A stretch of 64,000 nt of DNA from Paulownia fortunei (Eukaryota; Streptophyta; Magnoliopsida; Lamiales; Paulowniaceae), in the NCBI GenBank assembly GCA_019321725.1, contig CM033108.1:13720060-13784059 (forward strand). The letters are read 5' to 3'. Positions 34,579 to 47,607 of the stretch are shown here, one piece after another (the stretch's first letter is position 1; every line of letters starts with the position of its first letter). The position numbers were made by a program, and so were the translations under genes. Below the pieces are notes generated by a model. It had not been told where the DNA came from. It saw only the letters and a program-made list of their open reading frames with translations, and did not search any database.

Positions 34579-37500
34579 GGAAGAGTTCAGGGGAGAGTAT
34601 ATACAATGACGTAAGAATAAGCTGATGCAGATGCTTCCATAGTTGCATGTACTATTTTAATTTCTAGGATACCTACAATTACATTAATAGATTCTAGATC
34701 TACACATTCATTTACATCACATGCATTTGTGAGAAAATTGGGCATTACACCAAATTTATTAAAAGTAAGGTATAATATGACTATTCTATCCAGGGAAGAA
34801 ATTATGGATTGCCTTACCAAATATCATGTAATAATTGATTGTAGCAAGAAGATTTTGATTTTTTAGCCACTCGGAGAAGAACAATTTGTATTTAGTGGTA
34901 CCTTATTGTCACAGTCCTTACCAATTATAACTGGTTTGAAAGCTCAAAAGATATTGAATAAAGATTGTCTTGGATATTTGGCAAGTGTTCTAGACACCTC
35001 GGTCGAAGCACAATTGAAGCCAGAAAATGTAGATGTGGTTTAAGAATTTCTTGAGGTATTTCCAAATGATTTTTCAGGATTGCCACCAGATCGAGAGATT
35101 AAATTTGTAATTGATGTTGTGCCAGGAACTACTCCTATTTCTAAAGCACCATACCGAATGGCACCAACATAATTGAAAGAGTTAAATGTTTAATTGCAAG
35201 AATTGCTTGATAAGGGTTTTATTCACCCTAGTTATTCTCCTTGGGGAGCATTTATGTTGTTCATGAAAAAGAAAGATGGTACATTACGATTGTGCATTGA
35301 TTATAGAAATTTGAATAAAATAACAGTCAAGAATAAGTATCAACTTCCAAGAATAGATGATTTGTTTGATCAATTGCAGGGAGCGTTAGTATTTTCTAAG
35401 ATTGATTTGCGCTCCAGGTATCATCAATTGAAGATCAAGGAAGAAGACATACAAAACACTACACTCTGAACAAGGTATGGACATTATGAATTTCTAGTGA
35501 TGTCTTTTGGTTTAACCAATGCCCCTGCAACTTTTATGGATCTAATGAATAGGGTGTTCAAGCAATATCTCGATAAATTTTTTATTATGTTTATTGATGA
35601 TATCCTAATTTATTCACATGATAAAGAAGAGCACAAGGAATATTTGAAGATTGTGCTGCAAGTTCTTAAGGAAAAGCAGTTGTATGCTAAATTTAAGAGG
35701 TGTGAATTTTGGCTTGAGAAAGTGGTATTCCTAGGTCATGTAGTATCCAAGAATGGTATTTTTTGTTGATCTAGGCAAGGTAGAAACTATCATTAAGTGG
35801 CCAACGCCAAAAATGTATCAGAAGTAAGGAGTTTCTTGGGATTAGTAGGGTACTATCGATGATTTATTCAGGGGTTTTCAAATATAGCAACTCCATTGAC
35901 AATGTCGACAAGAAATAATGCAAAGTTCTTATGGACCGATGCTTGTGAAAGAAGTTTTCAAGAATTGAAACATAAATTGACTAGAGCTCCTATTCTTACC
36001 ATTCCAACAGCAATTGGTAGATTCGTAGTGTATAGCGATGCTTCAAAAAATGGTTTGGGTGTTGTTTTGATACAAGATGAGAAGGTTATTGCCTATGATT
36101 CATGGTAATTGAAGGAGTATGAAAAAAATTATCCAACCCATGATTTGGAACTTGCTGCTGTGGTTTTTGCCTTGAAAATCTGGAGACATTATTTGTATGG
36201 TGAGAAGTGTAAGATATACACAGATCATAAGAGTTTGAAGTACTTCTTTACCCAAAAAGAGCTGAATATGAGACAAAGAAGATGGTTAGAACTTGTGAAG
36301 GATTATGATTGTGTAATCAACTATCATCCTGGTAAAGCAAATGTGGTTGCAGATGCATTGAGCAAAAAATCCACATTTTCTATTTTTGTCATACAAAAGT
36401 CAATATTACTGGATTTGAAAAGATTAGAGCTTGAAATTGTACCTAAAAGGAAAAAGTATTCATTGTTAGCCTTAGTGTTAAGACCTGCGCTTCAAGATAG
36501 ACTTAGAGAAGGTCAAAAGGTGGATATGCAATTGTGTAGATTGAAAAGAAAGATTGAGGCTGGAAAGATACCATACTTCTCTGTTACTGATGATGGAATT
36601 ATTCGATATAAAGGGAGACTGTGTGTGCCGTTTGACAATTCATGAAAGGAGATATTTTAGAAGAAGCTCATACTACTCCTTACTCGTACATCCAGTAGCA
36701 CAAAAATGTATAAAGAGTTACAACAACATTATTGATGGCCTAAAGTGAATAGAGAAATAGCAAAATTTGTGGATAAATGTCTAACTTGTCAACAAGTTAA
36801 GATTGAACATCAAAGACCATAAGGGTTGTTGCAGCCCTAGTTGATTCCAGAGTGGAAATGGGAGCGCATTACAATAGACTTTGTGCTTGGATTACCTAGA
36901 ACACAAAAAAGGTATAATTCTATATGGGTGATTGTTGAACTAAATCAGCCCATTTTCTTCCAGTGAAATCCACACACAATATGGACCAGTATGCTCAACA
37001 ATATATTAAAGAGATAGTCAGGTTATATGGAGTGTCAGTTTTAATAGTATCCGATAGAGATCCTAAGTTTATATCTATATTTTGGAAAATCTTATACAGT
37101 GCCATGGGACGAAACTTGTATTTAGTACAACACTTCATCTACAAAGTGATGGGTAATCAGAGAGGGTTATTCAGATATTAGAGGATATGTTAAGAGCTTG
37201 TGTGCTAGATTTTCAAGGGAGTTGGGATGCGAAACTTCCATTAGTGGAGTTTACTTATAATAATAACTACCATTCAATAATTAGAATGGTGCCTTATGAA
37301 ACATTGTATGGAAAGAAATATAAATCTTCAGTTGATTGGGATGAAGTTGGAGAACGAAGCCTTAAGTGGTTTGGAAATAGTTCAACATACCGCTAAGGTG
37401 GTGGAGAAGATACGAGAGAGAATGAAGATCCCGCAGAGTAGATAGAAAAGTTATGCAGATAAATAGAGAAAAGATCTAGAGTTTTTCGTTGGGGATCATG

Positions 37501-37930
37501 TGTTCTTAAAAGTAGCTCCCATGAAAGGTGTCATGAGATTTGGAAAGAAAGGAAAACTCAACCCAAAGTATGTCGGCCCATTTGAGATTCTCGAAAGAGT
37601 TGGTGATAAAGCTTATAGAATGGCCTTACCTGTTATTATCTAGTGTTCATAATGTTTTCCATGTGTCTATGTTGAGAGTACATTTGAAACCCCTCTCATG
37701 TGTTGAGTTATGAACCGTTGGAATTAACTTTTGATTTAGCTTGTAAAGAGAAACCAGTGCAAATTTTGGATTGGAAGGAAAAAGAATTAAGAACGAAAAA
37801 GATTTGATTTATTAAAGTATTATGGAGGAATCATTCTATAGAAGAGGTCATATGGGAAAGAGAAGAAGAAATACACAGCAAGTATCCGGAGTTATTTGGT
37901 ACGTCAAATTTTGAGGATGAAATTTTATAA
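34579..37930 (+). pseudogene. chromovirus pol with chromodomain-like tail, broken
   Basis: Protease (about 34680) reads IDSRSTHSF, so the catalytic DSG is DSR (Arg codon 34696-34698). RT has [20 protein letters not shown] and [10 protein letters not shown] (35194-35769). RNase H shows [31 protein letters not shown] and [13 protein letters not shown] up to [12 protein letters not shown] (35990-36370). Integrase is heavily shifted (36580-37400), with the SDRDPKF segment at 37051. The tail includes KVLWRNHSIEEVIWEREEEI and ends at TAA 37928-37930, like the chromodomain-like ends of Tekay/Del elements. Stops after EDIQNTTL (35467), SW (36106) and elsewhere. Confidence 0.92.
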
Positions 37931-37942
37931 GTAAGGAAGGAT
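37931..37942 (+). other. polypurine tract of plus-strand chromovirus
   Basis: GTAAGGAAGGAT stands between the pol stop and the LTR start TGTAATGCCC. Confidence 0.75.
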
Positions 37943-40222
37943 TGTAATGCCCAATTATCTCCTACATAGTTAATAATAAGCATTTTATATGAATATGCAT
38001 CTAATCAATACACATTATCGAATTATGGCATACAAATAGCATGATTGCACGAACATGAATAATTGTTACTATATGCTCCAGTTATGCTTTAACATGTATT
38101 AGTACATGAAATATGAGATCAAACTTTTGTTTCTTGATTTAACATATTCTTAAGTGCCCTTTTGCAATGAAAAGTTAGGTATCTCAGTTAAGGAAGATTG
38201 GTGTATTGAATGGTCATGAAATGAATTATTTGTATTACTCCATACTAGTTATATGCTAAAGTGATTGTTTTCTTAAATATTTACTTTAAATATGTCACAT
38301 TTGGCTAAAAACTAAAAGTGTGCGAAATGATGCAATTTGATTTGTAGGTTGACCAGCTTGCATGAAATTATTCTAAACCACATTGCACTTGATTATAACA
38401 CCAAAGCATCAATTTTTGCCATCTTACTAGACTATAAATATGGCTTTTGGCATGAGAAGACACCAAGCATGATGCAACCAATCATCACCTTTCATTTATC
38501 TCTGTTTGAAATGTTAAAGAAGTCATTTTAGCCATATTTTCTTGTGGAAGCTCCTCAAAAATGACCAGCCCTCTTCTCCAAGTTTTTCCCAAATTTCTAC
38601 ACTCTCATACTCATAAAAATTGAATTCAATCCACATAACACAAACTAGAACAAATTTCTACCCTTTTAAGCTTGAAAAATATTGATTTTGGAGTTTAATT
38701 CCAATCTATTCAAGGTATATTTTTTTTCAATGTGCCTTATGATGAATTGATAGTATCTTGGATGGCTACATATTTTAGTATCTTTTTGTATGATTGAAAA
38801 CCTAAGTGGGTTAGGCTTGAAGCCAAAACCAAGCTAGTTTCTAGCAAAATTGATAGTCTTGTGAAATATGCTTAATTTACTTGTTTCTATTAATCTTATA
38901 ATACTTATATTGTCTTTGGAAGTGCCTACAAATGATTGTGAACAATAGCGATTAGTTTGCTTAATTGAAGGTTAGAATCAATTTAAGTTAGAACTGAGTT
39001 TACGTCATTTTATTTCAGATTGTGTTCATGTTTTGAAAACAATAGCGATTAGTTTGCTTAATTGAAGGTTATAATCAATTTAAGTTTGGAGTTTGCCCTA
39101 ATATTTATGTTTGAATTATTAGTGATTTAGTGGCTACCATAATATTTAATGTCTTGAATTAGTAGTAAAATATGGAGTATGCATTGTTTTTGAGGTCATG
39201 TAATTGATATAGAATTATTTACAAAGGATTGAAAAGTGTATATGATTTTAATTAGAATAGATTATGTGATTTATTAAAAGTATATTGAAAGGTACATGAT
39301 TTGATTATGTTAGGCCTTTAATGCATCCTATATTCCAAAGAGACTGACCTTTTCACTTAGCACAAAGCGGACTTGAGCTAAGTTGAAGCTTTCATTTGTT
39401 GTATCACAAGAATTATATAATGTTGTTCATATTTTAATGTGAATATCATTATTTGTCAAATGATGTAATGTTTGATGCATTCATGGTTCATGAAGTACGA
39501 TACTATTAAGAATATAATGAGATTTTTGAAAAAGAAGTATGGTACTTAATTAATGGTTGGGTAGGCAAGGGACGCTGGAGGACCGGTAGACCCAACAAAT
39601 GGTGGCAAATACTTGAGGTTGAAAGACCGGTATAGGAAAGCCACAGTGAATGAGACAGAATACGGCTAATACCTGAGATTGAAAAACCAAGTATGGAAAC
39701 CCCATATTAATTCTCTTATTTGCCAATCATTATGAACATGTTTTGAAAACCACAGTCTATTGCTATTAGTTAGGTACCACACTTCAAGGACCCTAAAGAA
39801 TAATTTATGAATAAAAGTTATTGAATTGAATAATACATTTAATTATTTAAGTGATTTGCATTTACGCTATTTGTTACTGCATATCTTACTGAGTCTTTAG
39901 CTCATTAGATTCATGTGATGCAGGTAGAAATATACATGTTTAGAGATTGACTGAGCGTTGTAGTCTATTTTGAAAACTCTGTTTTTTTTTGTAAATAAGT
40001 CGCTTTGTTATGGTTTTGTAAATAAATGTATTCAATTTTAATTTATGTATATGGTGTTTTTAAAACGAAATGAAACAACAAATGAATTCAAGTTATTACT
40101 CTTATAGCCAAAAGGGGGAACTTTTATTAAAATCATAACTCTAGTATTGATGAAAAGTTAACATCTCTTGACTTAACTATATTAATTTGTTAAACTCTAC
40201 AGTTAGGTTAAGAGGTGTTACA
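37943..40222 (+). repeat. 3' LTR of plus-strand chromovirus (2,280 bp)
   Basis: Runs TGTAATGCCCAATTATC to GGTTAAGAGGTGTTACA. The same family as the LTRs at 29318, 30066 and 32885. Bases 40223-40227 (CTTAC) may be the right half of a target duplication, but its partner was lost with the 5' LTR. Confidence 0.92.
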
Positions 40223-41120
40223 CTTACAAACCGTCTATTAAACGTCAACATAGACTAAATTCTACAATAAAAGAGGTTGTAAGAAATGAAGTCTTGAAAT
40301 GGTTAAATGCCAGAACTATTTATGCAATTTCTGATAGTTCTTGGGTGAGTCCAGTTCAAGTAGTTCCAAAAAAGGATGGCTTGACCATAATTCAAAATGA
40401 TAATAATGAATTGATACAAACAAGAATGGTCACAGGTTGGCGAGTATGCATTGATTATAGAAAACTCAACAAAGCTACTCCTAAAGACCATTTTCCCCTC
40501 CCATTTATTGATCAAATGTTAAACTGACTTGTAGGGTATCAATATTATTATTTTCTTGATGGTTATTCAGGGTACAATTAAATTATCATAGCACCCAAAG
40601 ATCAAGAGAAAACAATATTCACATGCCCTTTTTGGTGCTGTTGCTTTTTTAAAAATGCCATTTGGATTATGTAATGCCCCAACCATATTTTAAAGATGCA
40701 TGATGGCAATTTTTCATGATATGGTGGAGAACATAATAGAAATTTTTATGGATGACTTTTTAGTATTTGGCTCCTCATTTGATATATGTCTTCATCACTT
40801 CATGCATATGAAAATGCTAAAATCTGCAAAGAAAAAACAAAACAAAACAAAACAAAGGCATGATAAAATGATATTTAGAAGTGAATTTCAACCCGGACAA
40901 CTTGTGTTGCTTTTCAATTCTAGATTAAAACTTTTTTTTGAAAAAATTGAAATCTAGATGGTTTAGTCCCCTTATTGTCAACAAGACATTTCCATTTGGG
41001 GCAGTTGAGCTCAAAGAAAAGGATGACATATTATTTCAAATCAATGGACAGAGGTTGAAACATTATTATGACAATGAAATTTGGAATATGTCTAATCTTC
41101 TACTTGGAGAAGCAACCTAA
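40223..41120 (+). pseudogene. Athila B pol remnant: RT fused to integrase C-terminus
   Basis: Starts inside RT with KPSIKRQHRLN, then WVSPVQVVPKKDG, VTGWRVCIDYRKLNKATPKD, HFPLPFIDQML, a degraded middle, and an intact catalytic box IFMDDFLVFGSSFD (about 40740). At about 40806-40860 the sequence passes through an (AAAAC)n tract straight into the integrase end: GQLVLLFNSRLKLFFEK, then FPFGAVELKEKDD and INGQRLKHYY. RNase H and the integrase core are deleted. The RT/integrase wording and the insert between KKDG and VTGW are typical of Athila-like elements. Confidence 0.88.
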
Positions 41121-42555
41121 GGTATTCTGTTTCAGTCTAGCTAAAGATTTTAAATAAAGCACTTCTTGGGAGGCAACCCAAGCTCTTTTTTTATTATTTT
41201 TTTGTGAGTGTTGTTATTCTTGTTTTGTTTTATATCATGATTGTTCCTTGATATTTTACACATTTTTATAGGTTAAAGGCTAAACACCACCAATTTTCAG
41301 GAAAGTCCACTTATTTTACAATTCTTTCAATCATTGAGGACAATGCTTATATTAAGCTTGGGGGTAGTTCAAGAGTCTAGGATTAATTGCTTGTTGCTTG
41401 AAAAGTTTAGTGATAAATAGTGATAAACTATGTGCATGTTTGACAAAAAAGAGTAAATATTAGAATATGTACATTTGTTTACGTGTCTAAATATCAAAAT
41501 TTGATTTTATTTACTTTATGAAGACTTGTGAATCTTGATGCACTAAGTAGTTTGTTGAGTTATATTTAACTGTATAGAGACAGTTTATAAGGTCTAATTA
41601 TTTCCTAAATGATACCACCAATCTCTAAAACTTGTTTGATCACTAGTCAAGGCAAAATCCTAGGTGGCATAACATTAAAGAGATGATTTAGACTATTTTT
41701 GGACCGTTTGAACTTTTAAAGCCAACCTATACTTGAATTATTCCCTAGTGTCCCCTCTTGAGCCTATTGAAATAATTATTTGGACAACCTATATATATTA
41801 TCGAGCTTTATGAAAAAAAAATCCAATATTCTACCCTTTTTCTTTTCATTTACACAATCATTCTTGAATGAATTATTGTATTCAAAAAAAAGAGGAAAAA
41901 AATGAAAAACAAAGAGAAGAAAATATTGAAAAAGGATTGATGTGTATGATTTGAACTCCCTAAAATAAATAGACTCCCATTGCATACAACAAAAGAAATA
42001 GTTTGGGGGTAATCCAAGATCAAAAAGAAGAAATATGGGATGTTCAATAATGAAAAATGAAGAGATTGATGAAAAAATTGGTGCTCATTCATAAAAGTTC
42101 TAGTATGATTGTGTAAAATGGGTAATTTTTAGCTACAACTTTTCATATTTCCCACCATTATCCAAGCCTCACAATACAAGCTTTAGAAGTCATTTTGATC
42201 TTTGATGTTATGATCTACCTACATTAGTGAAGACTAGTGTGAAAAACAAGCCTATGCAGTTTGGTAAGTACTTCAAAAGTTGATAAAATGTGAGTAGTTG
42301 GCTTTATAAACCTATCCGGATGATAAATAAAAGTTTATAAAGTACTACTTTCACACTTACACACACAAGACCATGAAGTTAAGTGAAACCAATATGCATG
42401 TTAACATGTAAACTGAGTAAATTTTTTTAATCTTTTGAGATGAGATGTTAGAAAAATCTTTCTAGACTTTAGTAACCTGATTCATAGGGGGGTTGTTATT
42501 GGAAATTTCATGTTTGATGCTTGAGGATAAGCAAATCTTCAAGTTTGGGGGTATT
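41121..42555 (+). other. Athila B 3' untranslated region and polypurine tract
   Basis: Contains AAAGCACTTCTTGGGAGGC (about 41157), ATTGAGGACAATGCTTATATT then AAGCTTGGGGGTAG (41331-41371), A-rich tracts (41880-41930) and the final polypurine tract CAAGTTTGGGGGTATT at 42540-42555, right before the LTR. Athila-like elements have long 3' untranslated or degenerate env regions. No env-like coding sequence is visible here. Confidence 0.8.
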
Positions 42556-44420
42556 TGATAAGTTGGTTTTATACCATCTATTCATATACCTTTGTATTAA
42601 CATTTGGTTTGTTTTCAAATATTTTGTTACTTTTTATGCATTTAATTTGAAATATTGTAGGTAATAACAAAAGGAGAAGAAAATGGAAAGAAATCAAAAA
42701 TTTGGCTGAAATGTTGAAGAATCTGAATTGTGGTGCGACTGATGGCAGTTTTCATATTTTAATCATAATGCTTTACTTCAATATCATTTAGACTTGATTC
42801 TTAAACAATTGGAAATCCAAGTGATAGATCTATAACTTCTATGTTTACCACTAATTCAAATTCTATAGATCTCAATGAGAAAAATCGAGTTAAAGAGTCA
42901 GCATTGGGCTGAAATTTTTTAGTATGAGATACCTTAGTATTTTAGGCATAACTCTCTAAACAGATATCATATTTAGTTGATTCAAGTGCCTTTGAAAATC
43001 TAAGATATAGAGCTACAATTTATTAGATGATATCAAAAGCTAATTCATCCTAGAAAGAGGTCCAAAACTAGTTGAAAGTGGCTGAATAGTGTCAAAATAC
43101 TGAAGTGAAGGAGGAATAGACTGCAGCAACGGTGCCTAAGCGCCAAAACAGAGCCCCTAGGCGCCATCTAAGGCTGCCAGGATAGAATACAAGGTTCCTA
43201 GGTGCCAAAACAGGGTGCCTAGGTGTCGTCTGAGGCTACCAAAATAGAATACATAGCGCCTAGGCACTACCTTGCTAACAAAAAAGATGCTGATGTATTT
43301 TTTCGCAACAAGTGGCAATGGATCATGATTTTGTGCATTTTTATAAGATATACACATTAGATACACCTATACATCATTACTCATATGATGTTCTAGTGGG
43401 ATACACTAAATTGGTGGAGAGAAAAAAGAGGAAAAGCTATGAAAAGATGAGGGATTTCAGGATTTCTTTGGAGAAGGAATCATTGAGATGAGTTAAAAGG
43501 GGAAGCTTGGCATCAACCAATGGGGCATTGAGGGATTGATTCTTGGAGATAAAAGTCATTCATTTTTCTGAAACCAAAATAGGAGAGACTTGGAGACAAG
43601 GGCTATTCTTGGAGATAAGGAGAGTTTCAACCATTCCTCCCACTTCACAAATTGGTGAACAATTTCCATGCTCTTTCTTATGTATTTCTTGAAGTTGTAT
43701 TCATCCATTATGAACTAAAATTTTCTTTCAAGAGGATGATGTAACCTTATTTGATCCTATATTTTGAATTCCAAACAATATTAGTTCAAATTATTCATCT
43801 TGTTTGTGTTATCTTACTTAGTATTGCATCTTGATTATTTAGCCATTAATTGAGATTATTTGATGTATGAGATTCGATACTCGAGAGAGGGAAGATTATA
43901 CATGATCATAAGGATAACACAACCTAGGAATCATAGAGTTGAAAAGCTTATGAAACCTTTGAAGTTTTAAAGAAGAATTCATTGAACTTTTATAAAGTTT
44001 TATTCTTGAGTTTTTATAGGGATATTGAAATTCATATTGAAACTCATAATCAATTCAGCTCTCGAGAGAGGGAATTGATGAGCTTAGGAATTCTTAACTT
44101 ACGTGTGTTGTTGACTTAAATCAGTATATTTTGGAAAAAAGAACATAAGTGATAATTAAGTGAGTCATTCCTCTAGAATTTCTTGTTGATAAAGTGTTTG
44201 TTGTATTACTTCTAAGAACTCCACTCTTGTCTTTTGCAATTTTTATCTTATTCTACTTTGTTTAATCATTACTTGATTTTTTAGATAAAATTGAGACTAT
44301 TTGAACTACGGTACCTGCTATAATTTTTTATTATAATCCTTGTGGATACGATACTCAACTCACCATTGTATTAAAACTTGACACCATGCACTTGTGGATT
44401 TGCGAGATATTTTAAGAATA
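42556..44420 (+). repeat. Athila B 3' LTR (1,865 bp)
   Basis: Begins TGATAAGTTGGTTTTATAC after the polypurine tract. Its end is set by the ATTAC duplication at 44421, the last bases being AAGAATA (terminal CA apparently TA). It contains GC-rich CCTAGGCG-type repeats at 43130-43270. GACACCATGCACTTGTGG near the end resembles Athila LTR ends as I remember them. Confidence 0.87.
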
Positions 44421-44425
44421 ATTAC
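44421..44425. repeat. target-site duplication ATTAC, right copy (Athila B)
   Basis: Partner of 27716-27720. After it the RT of element A resumes on the minus strand. Confidence 0.9.
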
Positions 44426-45677
44426 ATAATTCAAAAGGCATCATTCGATATGCAAAAGTACCAAAGGACATGTAAAAATTATTTTCTCTTGATCTTCAAA
44501 TGTAATTGCAATTTGATTATACGCAAAATATCCATCTAAGAAGTAAAATTCATGTCCCGCAACTCTTTCTAAGATTTGATCCATGAAAGGTAATGGAAAA
44601 TGATCTTTTCTAGTAACTGAATTGAGATTTTTATAGTTAATGCACATTCACCAACCATTAACAATCTTAGTTGGAATTAATTCATCATTCTCATTCTTGA
44701 CTATAGTAACTCTGGATTTTTTTAGTACAACTTGAGTAGGACTCACCCATTTACTGTTAGAAATAGGATAAATGATTCCATTATCTAAGATTTAATGACT
44801 TCATTTCACACTATTTCTTTCATATTAAAATTTAGCCTTCGTTGCATCTCTTTAGAAGGTTTAGTATTTTCCTCTACATAGATATTATGTGTGCAAATTA
44901 AAGGACTAATACTTTTAATATTAGAAATGGTTCATCCTAAAGTATTCTTATGCATTTTTAGAGTTTCGATCAACTTACCTTCTTGGATTGCATCATGTTT
45001 GGAAGAAATTATTACTAAAAAAGTTTCATTCTCACCCAAAAAAGAGTATTTTAAATCAAATGACAGGTTTTAAATCAATCATGGGAGCTTTAATACTTGA
45101 AGGAATAGATTGTACTGTTGATAATGAAAGTTATTCGAACCTTGGCTTCCAAAAATATTTTTCTTATACCTGCAAAAATTTAGAGAGAGTACTAGAGTGT
45201 TTTTTTACAAATACTTTTACTTTCAAAATAAGTCTCCAAAGGATCTGAAGAATTAGCAGTAGTAAAATATTCATGAACAAGTTCCTCAATTGTATTTATG
45301 TATTTCAACATCTTCTGCAGGTTGGTTAAATACATTAAACATATTTAGTTCCAAAGTCATATTTGCAAAAGATAACTTCAAAATACCATTCCTATAATTA
45401 ATCAAAGCATTTTTTAAGTTGTAAGAAAAGGACAATCCAAAATGATAGGAATCTGTATATGTGTATGTATAACAAGCTCTTTGTCCAAAACATTAAAATC
45501 CACTGGAAAGTAAAACTTATCAATTTGTACCAACACATCTTCTACTACTCCCTTTGAAACTTTAATCGAACGGTCAGTTAGTTGGAGTACAATAAAAGTT
45601 GTTTTAAGATCTCCCAAAACTAATTGTTCATACACTAAGAAAGGTATAAGATTTACACTAGCACCGAGATCAAGCAA
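44426..45677 (-). pseudogene. Athila-like element A, pol part 2 (RT N-part, protease)
   Basis: Minus strand: aspartic protease at 45677-45414, starting LDLGASVNLIPF (the DLGAS active-site form common in this lineage) and continuing VYEQLVLGDLK and VEDVLVQIDKFYFPVDF; then a degraded linker; then RT with VTRKDHFPLPFMDQILERV, FYFLDGYFAYNQI and FTCP (44647-44430), where it meets the insertion of B. Stops and frameshifts are frequent. One element with 25575-27720. Confidence 0.9.
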
Positions 45678-47180
45678 AGCATGCTCTATTCTAGTATTTT
45701 CTATGGTACATGAAATGGTTGGACAACCTGGATTTTTTTACTTGGGTAGAGTGAATTGTTGAATGTTTGAATTAAAACTTTCAGTTAAAAATGTCTTCTT
45801 TTGTACATAATATTTTCTTTTGATTGTACACAAATCTTTCAAAAATTTGGCATAAGAAGGAACTTATTTGATTATATCTAACAATGGAATATTAATCTTG
45901 AATTGTTAAAAAAGTTCAAAGGTTTCGAAATTTGAGTTCAATTTTTGAGTTGGTTGCAATTTTTGAGGAAAGGGTGCTGGAGGTATTTTTCATTATTTTC
46001 ACACTTACCTTCATTAATCTTACCTTCATTGTCAACACTATTTTTATTCTTTATTCTTGAAGGTGGATTAGAAACTTTCTCCTTGGGATGAATAGTCTTG
46101 TCAACAACTTTTTCACTTTGAAAAGTTGTGACAAAATTAGCTTCCTTGACTAAATTTTCACTTGAAGAAGAAATATGACACTAAGTGCGCAAAGAGGCGG
46201 TTAATATTGAAAGTGTGTTTTTGATCTCATTGATGGCTTGTGAAGTTTGATTATTAATTTTTGTTTGTTCATGCATAAATGTTTGCAAAGTCTCCTCAAG
46301 AAATTTCGTAAGTGAAGCAGGATAAGAAGAAAAGTTTGTTGGCTTTTATGAATATAGCAGTTGGGCATGGTCATCATCTCGCAAACTAAAATTGGATGAT
46401 TTCTCTATTGTTGATTGTAAGTTTTGAAATATGGAGAATGGAAAAACATTTTGAATATATTCATGAAATTTTCTTGTACTGAAATGTTTAGACATTCATT
46501 AGTGGAGTGCCCCATAAGTTCACAATTGCTACAACTTTTTTCTCTTGTACAAATTTGATTTTCTATACTTTTTTAAGTTCCATGGCCTCCACTTTTCTTG
46601 TTAAATTAGCAATCCTAGCATTTAGATCATCTTCTAGACTAAGGTAATATTTTCCTTTATTACTATTAGAAATATTAAATCTAATAGAACATTCGAAATA
46701 ATTAATACTATGCTATGATTGAGAGTTTTCTATCAAATGATCTAGATATTCTAGGGCTTTATCATGTTCTTTATCAAGAAACTCACCATTACACATTTTG
46801 CAATAAATTATTTTGTTTCATAAGTTAAACCTTCATAAAAGAAACTAATTAAGTACCACTTTCCAAAACCATGATGTGGGCATGGATTCAACAAATCTTT
46901 AAATCTTTTCTAATATTGAAAGAAAGCTTCATTAAGATTTTGAGAAAAGTTTTGAATTTGTCTTTTCAAAGCATTAGTTTGATAAGTTGGAAAAAACTTT
47001 TTCAAAAATTCAACTTGAATTTCTTGCTAAGTGCCAATTAACCTAAATTTTAAAGAATTAAGTTAAATTTTTGCTTTATCTTTTAAAGAAAAAGGAAATA
47101 ATTTAAGCTTAACAATCTCCTTTGTACAAGTTTGATCATCGAATAAGATTAAAGTGAGGAGCTTGTAGATACTTAAGTTG
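45678..47180 (-). pseudogene. Athila-like element A gag, broken
   Basis: Minus strand: capsid region with EIVKLKLFPFSLKDKAK and LKKFFPTYQTNALKRQI, then YWKRFKDLLNPCPHHGFGKW and FFYEGLT (about 47120-46820), followed by a linker. The zinc knuckle CSNCELMGHSTNEC is intact at 46533-46492 (CCHC, standard spacing). Several stops lie before and after these blocks. The gag N-terminus is not clear; it is lost or diverged near 47180, where sequence of another element begins. Confidence 0.82.
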
Positions 47181-47607
47181 ATTTCTCAAGTTAATCATCT
47201 TTTATTTCTATTTTCAATCCTAGAAAGTCATGAAGGTACTGCAAATGCATATTATTACCTAGCTTGTAATATATAGCATGATAAAATCCTATTAGGTAAC
47301 CCATATAATTTGACACGAATATTCTATATTGCTAACTTAGGTTGCACTTTAAACATTCTCAGTGCACGTATTTCTAATATAATATTTCCACATCTCATAC
47401 TTACTATAAAATACCATATACTTATTTAAACGAATTCACTTTGTCATATTGATTCTTGCTAAACAATACAAATCTTGAACACCTATAAGATAATTATTTA
47501 GCTCGTTAACTCATTACAGATGTTAACTCTAAAATTACTAGTTAGTCCCAACGTTCTACCAATGGTAATCCCAAAAATCATAACCTAAGCGTTGATACCA
47601 CTTTAAT
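47181..47607 (-). other. leader of a third gypsy-type element, truncated
   Basis: On the minus strand TGGTATCAACGC (47600-47589) lies seven bases inside the LTR end, so it is a primer-binding site with 8 of 12 bases matching initiator tRNA-Met. Only about 400 bp of leader follow before the gag of Athila A, so the rest of this element is missing. The exact junction is uncertain. Confidence 0.6.

Larger units (their letters stand above)
32885..40222 (+). mobile_element. Tekay/Del-type chromovirus (Ty3/gypsy), plus strand
   Basis: Truncated 5' LTR (32885-33419), primer site (33425-33436), gag, protease, RT, RNase H, integrase, chromodomain-like tail, polypurine tract and full 3' LTR (37943-40222). 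It is of the same broad type as the minus-strand chromovirus at 7776-15760 but has a different LTR. Dead through stops and shifts. The 5' LTR has lost about 1.75 kb where it meets the inverted LTR, so its left target duplication is not available. Confidence 0.92.
27721..44420 (+). mobile_element. Athila-like element B with nested insertions
   Basis: Bounded by LTR sequence in + orientation at both ends (27721-28455 and 42556-44420) and by ATTAC duplications. Between them: a 3' untranslated segment (28456-29317), a block of chromovirus LTRs and a chromovirus (29318-40222), then remains of B's own pol (40223-41120), 3' untranslated region (41121-42555) and the full 3' LTR. A 3' untranslated segment placed before pol is not normal element order and points to rearrangement, for example recombination between two tandem or neighbouring copies. 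Confidence 0.8.
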
